This document shows, piece after piece, positions 13,294 to 13,747 of a stretch of 13,747 nt of DNA. A program made the position numbers and the translations under genes. The stretch's first letter is position 1. The number at the start of each line of letters is the position of its first letter. The stretch spans positions 1-13,747 of the forward strand of contig URLG01000070.1 in assembly GCA_900548535.1 (NCBI GenBank), written 5' to 3'. This DNA comes from Candidatus Segatella intestinihominis (GTDB lineage Bacteria > Bacteroidota > Bacteroidia > Bacteroidales > Bacteroidaceae). Below the pieces are notes generated by a model. That model saw only the letters and a program-made list of their open reading frames with translations, was not told the DNA's origin and searched no databases.

Positions 13294-13747
13294 ATACTGA
13301 TGTAAAAAATGAAAAAGAAAACTATATGAACGACTTGACGCTTCCTAAAGCCCCGAACTATATTCATCGTCTATATCTATGTTTTTAAAAGTAAGATGTG
13401 GAAGATTTGTTATTGCCAGAACATTCGTGTTCCCTACCTGTACATTTAAGTTAACAAAGATAAAATCTATAGCAACGAGGCTTTACTCTGAAAACTCGTA
13501 CAATCGGAACAATAGGATTTTCTCATTTTTTCACTACCGATAGGTTGGTTCAGATACTCGACTTTGGAGATGTATCCACCGATAGGCAGGTTCTTTCGAG
13601 AGTAACTCGAAAGGTTTTGAGTAACTCAAAACATACCTTGCTGTGTCTTTGTGGACACAATGTTTTGGCAAGAATAAAACCTAATACCATTGAACACACT
13701 GCGGTGGTTCGCCCAAGTGGCTGGAGGCGCAAAGCCTCCAAGGAACG
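13294..13747. other. Non-coding tail with a cluster of perfect short hairpins
   Basis: I see no convincing gene here. The sequence holds ctttcgag/ctcgaaag (13593-13600 with 13606-13613), directly abutted by gttttgag/ctcaaaac (13614-13621 with 13625-13632). Two more follow: tgtgtc/gacaca (13642-13647 with 13654-13659) and ggaggc/gcctcc (13723-13728 with 13734-13739). The first two share the loop-side sequence gagtaactc. ACCGATAGG is repeated at 13536-13544 and 13578-13586. The element runs off the window edge, so its nature cannot be settled. An RNA structure, a small repeat element or a recombination site are all possible. Confidence 0.45.

Noticed and set aside
13593..13739. Considered as a CRISPR array or integron attC
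   Set aside because: There is no regularly spaced direct repeat of CRISPR length, no cas genes and no integrase or attC core sites.
13550..13741. A 63-residue minus-strand ORF at the window end
   Set aside because: It runs through the hairpin cluster and has no domain, no ribosome binding site and an unlikely composition.

Overview
The window looks like chromosomal DNA of a gut or oral Bacteroidales bacterium, most likely Prevotella/Segatella. The reasons are FimA/Mfa-type lipoprotein fimbrillins, a Bacteroidetes TAnnTTTG promoter core, weak Shine-Dalgarno sites and moderate G+C. The genus is an inference from gene content and style; no rRNA or other marker gene is present.

Region 1 (1-5998) is a type V (FimA/Mfa-like) fimbrial operon on the + strand. 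It holds the tail of an upstream gene, an AT-rich putative major fimbrillin, a FimB/Mfa2-like anchor protein, a minor fimbrillin-like lipoprotein, and an 886-residue lipoprotein. That last protein has two fimbrillin-like domains followed by a C-type-lectin-like domain.

Region 2 (5860-9142) is a complete diversity-generating retroelement (DGR). The last 136 bases of the 886-residue gene are the variable repeat (VR, 5860-5995). A near-identical 133-base template repeat (TR, 6430-6562) lies downstream. The two differ at about 13 of 30 template adenines, plus one codon-length indel and one G/A difference. After the TR come avd, a DGR-type reverse transcriptase with YVDD, a MutS-domain-I-like (MSL) accessory gene, a further small helical ORF that may be frameshifted, and a strong hairpin terminator. 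The natural reading is that the DGR mutates the ligand-binding face of a surface adhesin, probably the tip of the pilus encoded just upstream. Between VR and TR lies a 430-base untranslated stretch with two mutually exclusive, perfectly paired RNA folds.

Region 3 (9174-9546, - strand) is the remnant of an Rpn/PD-(D/E)XK-type transposase-nuclease gene with most of its middle deleted.

Region 4 (9868-13293) is an AT-rich module that resembles a decayed DpnII-type restriction-modification island. It has a small XRE regulator cut by an apparent nonsense codon, the N-terminal half of a Dam/DpnM-type methylase, a KilA-N protein, a stub of a further gene, an intact DpnA-like methylase, and a DUF2971-like protein. 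No endonuclease gene is visible. The last 450 bases hold no convincing gene but carry a cluster of short perfect hairpins.
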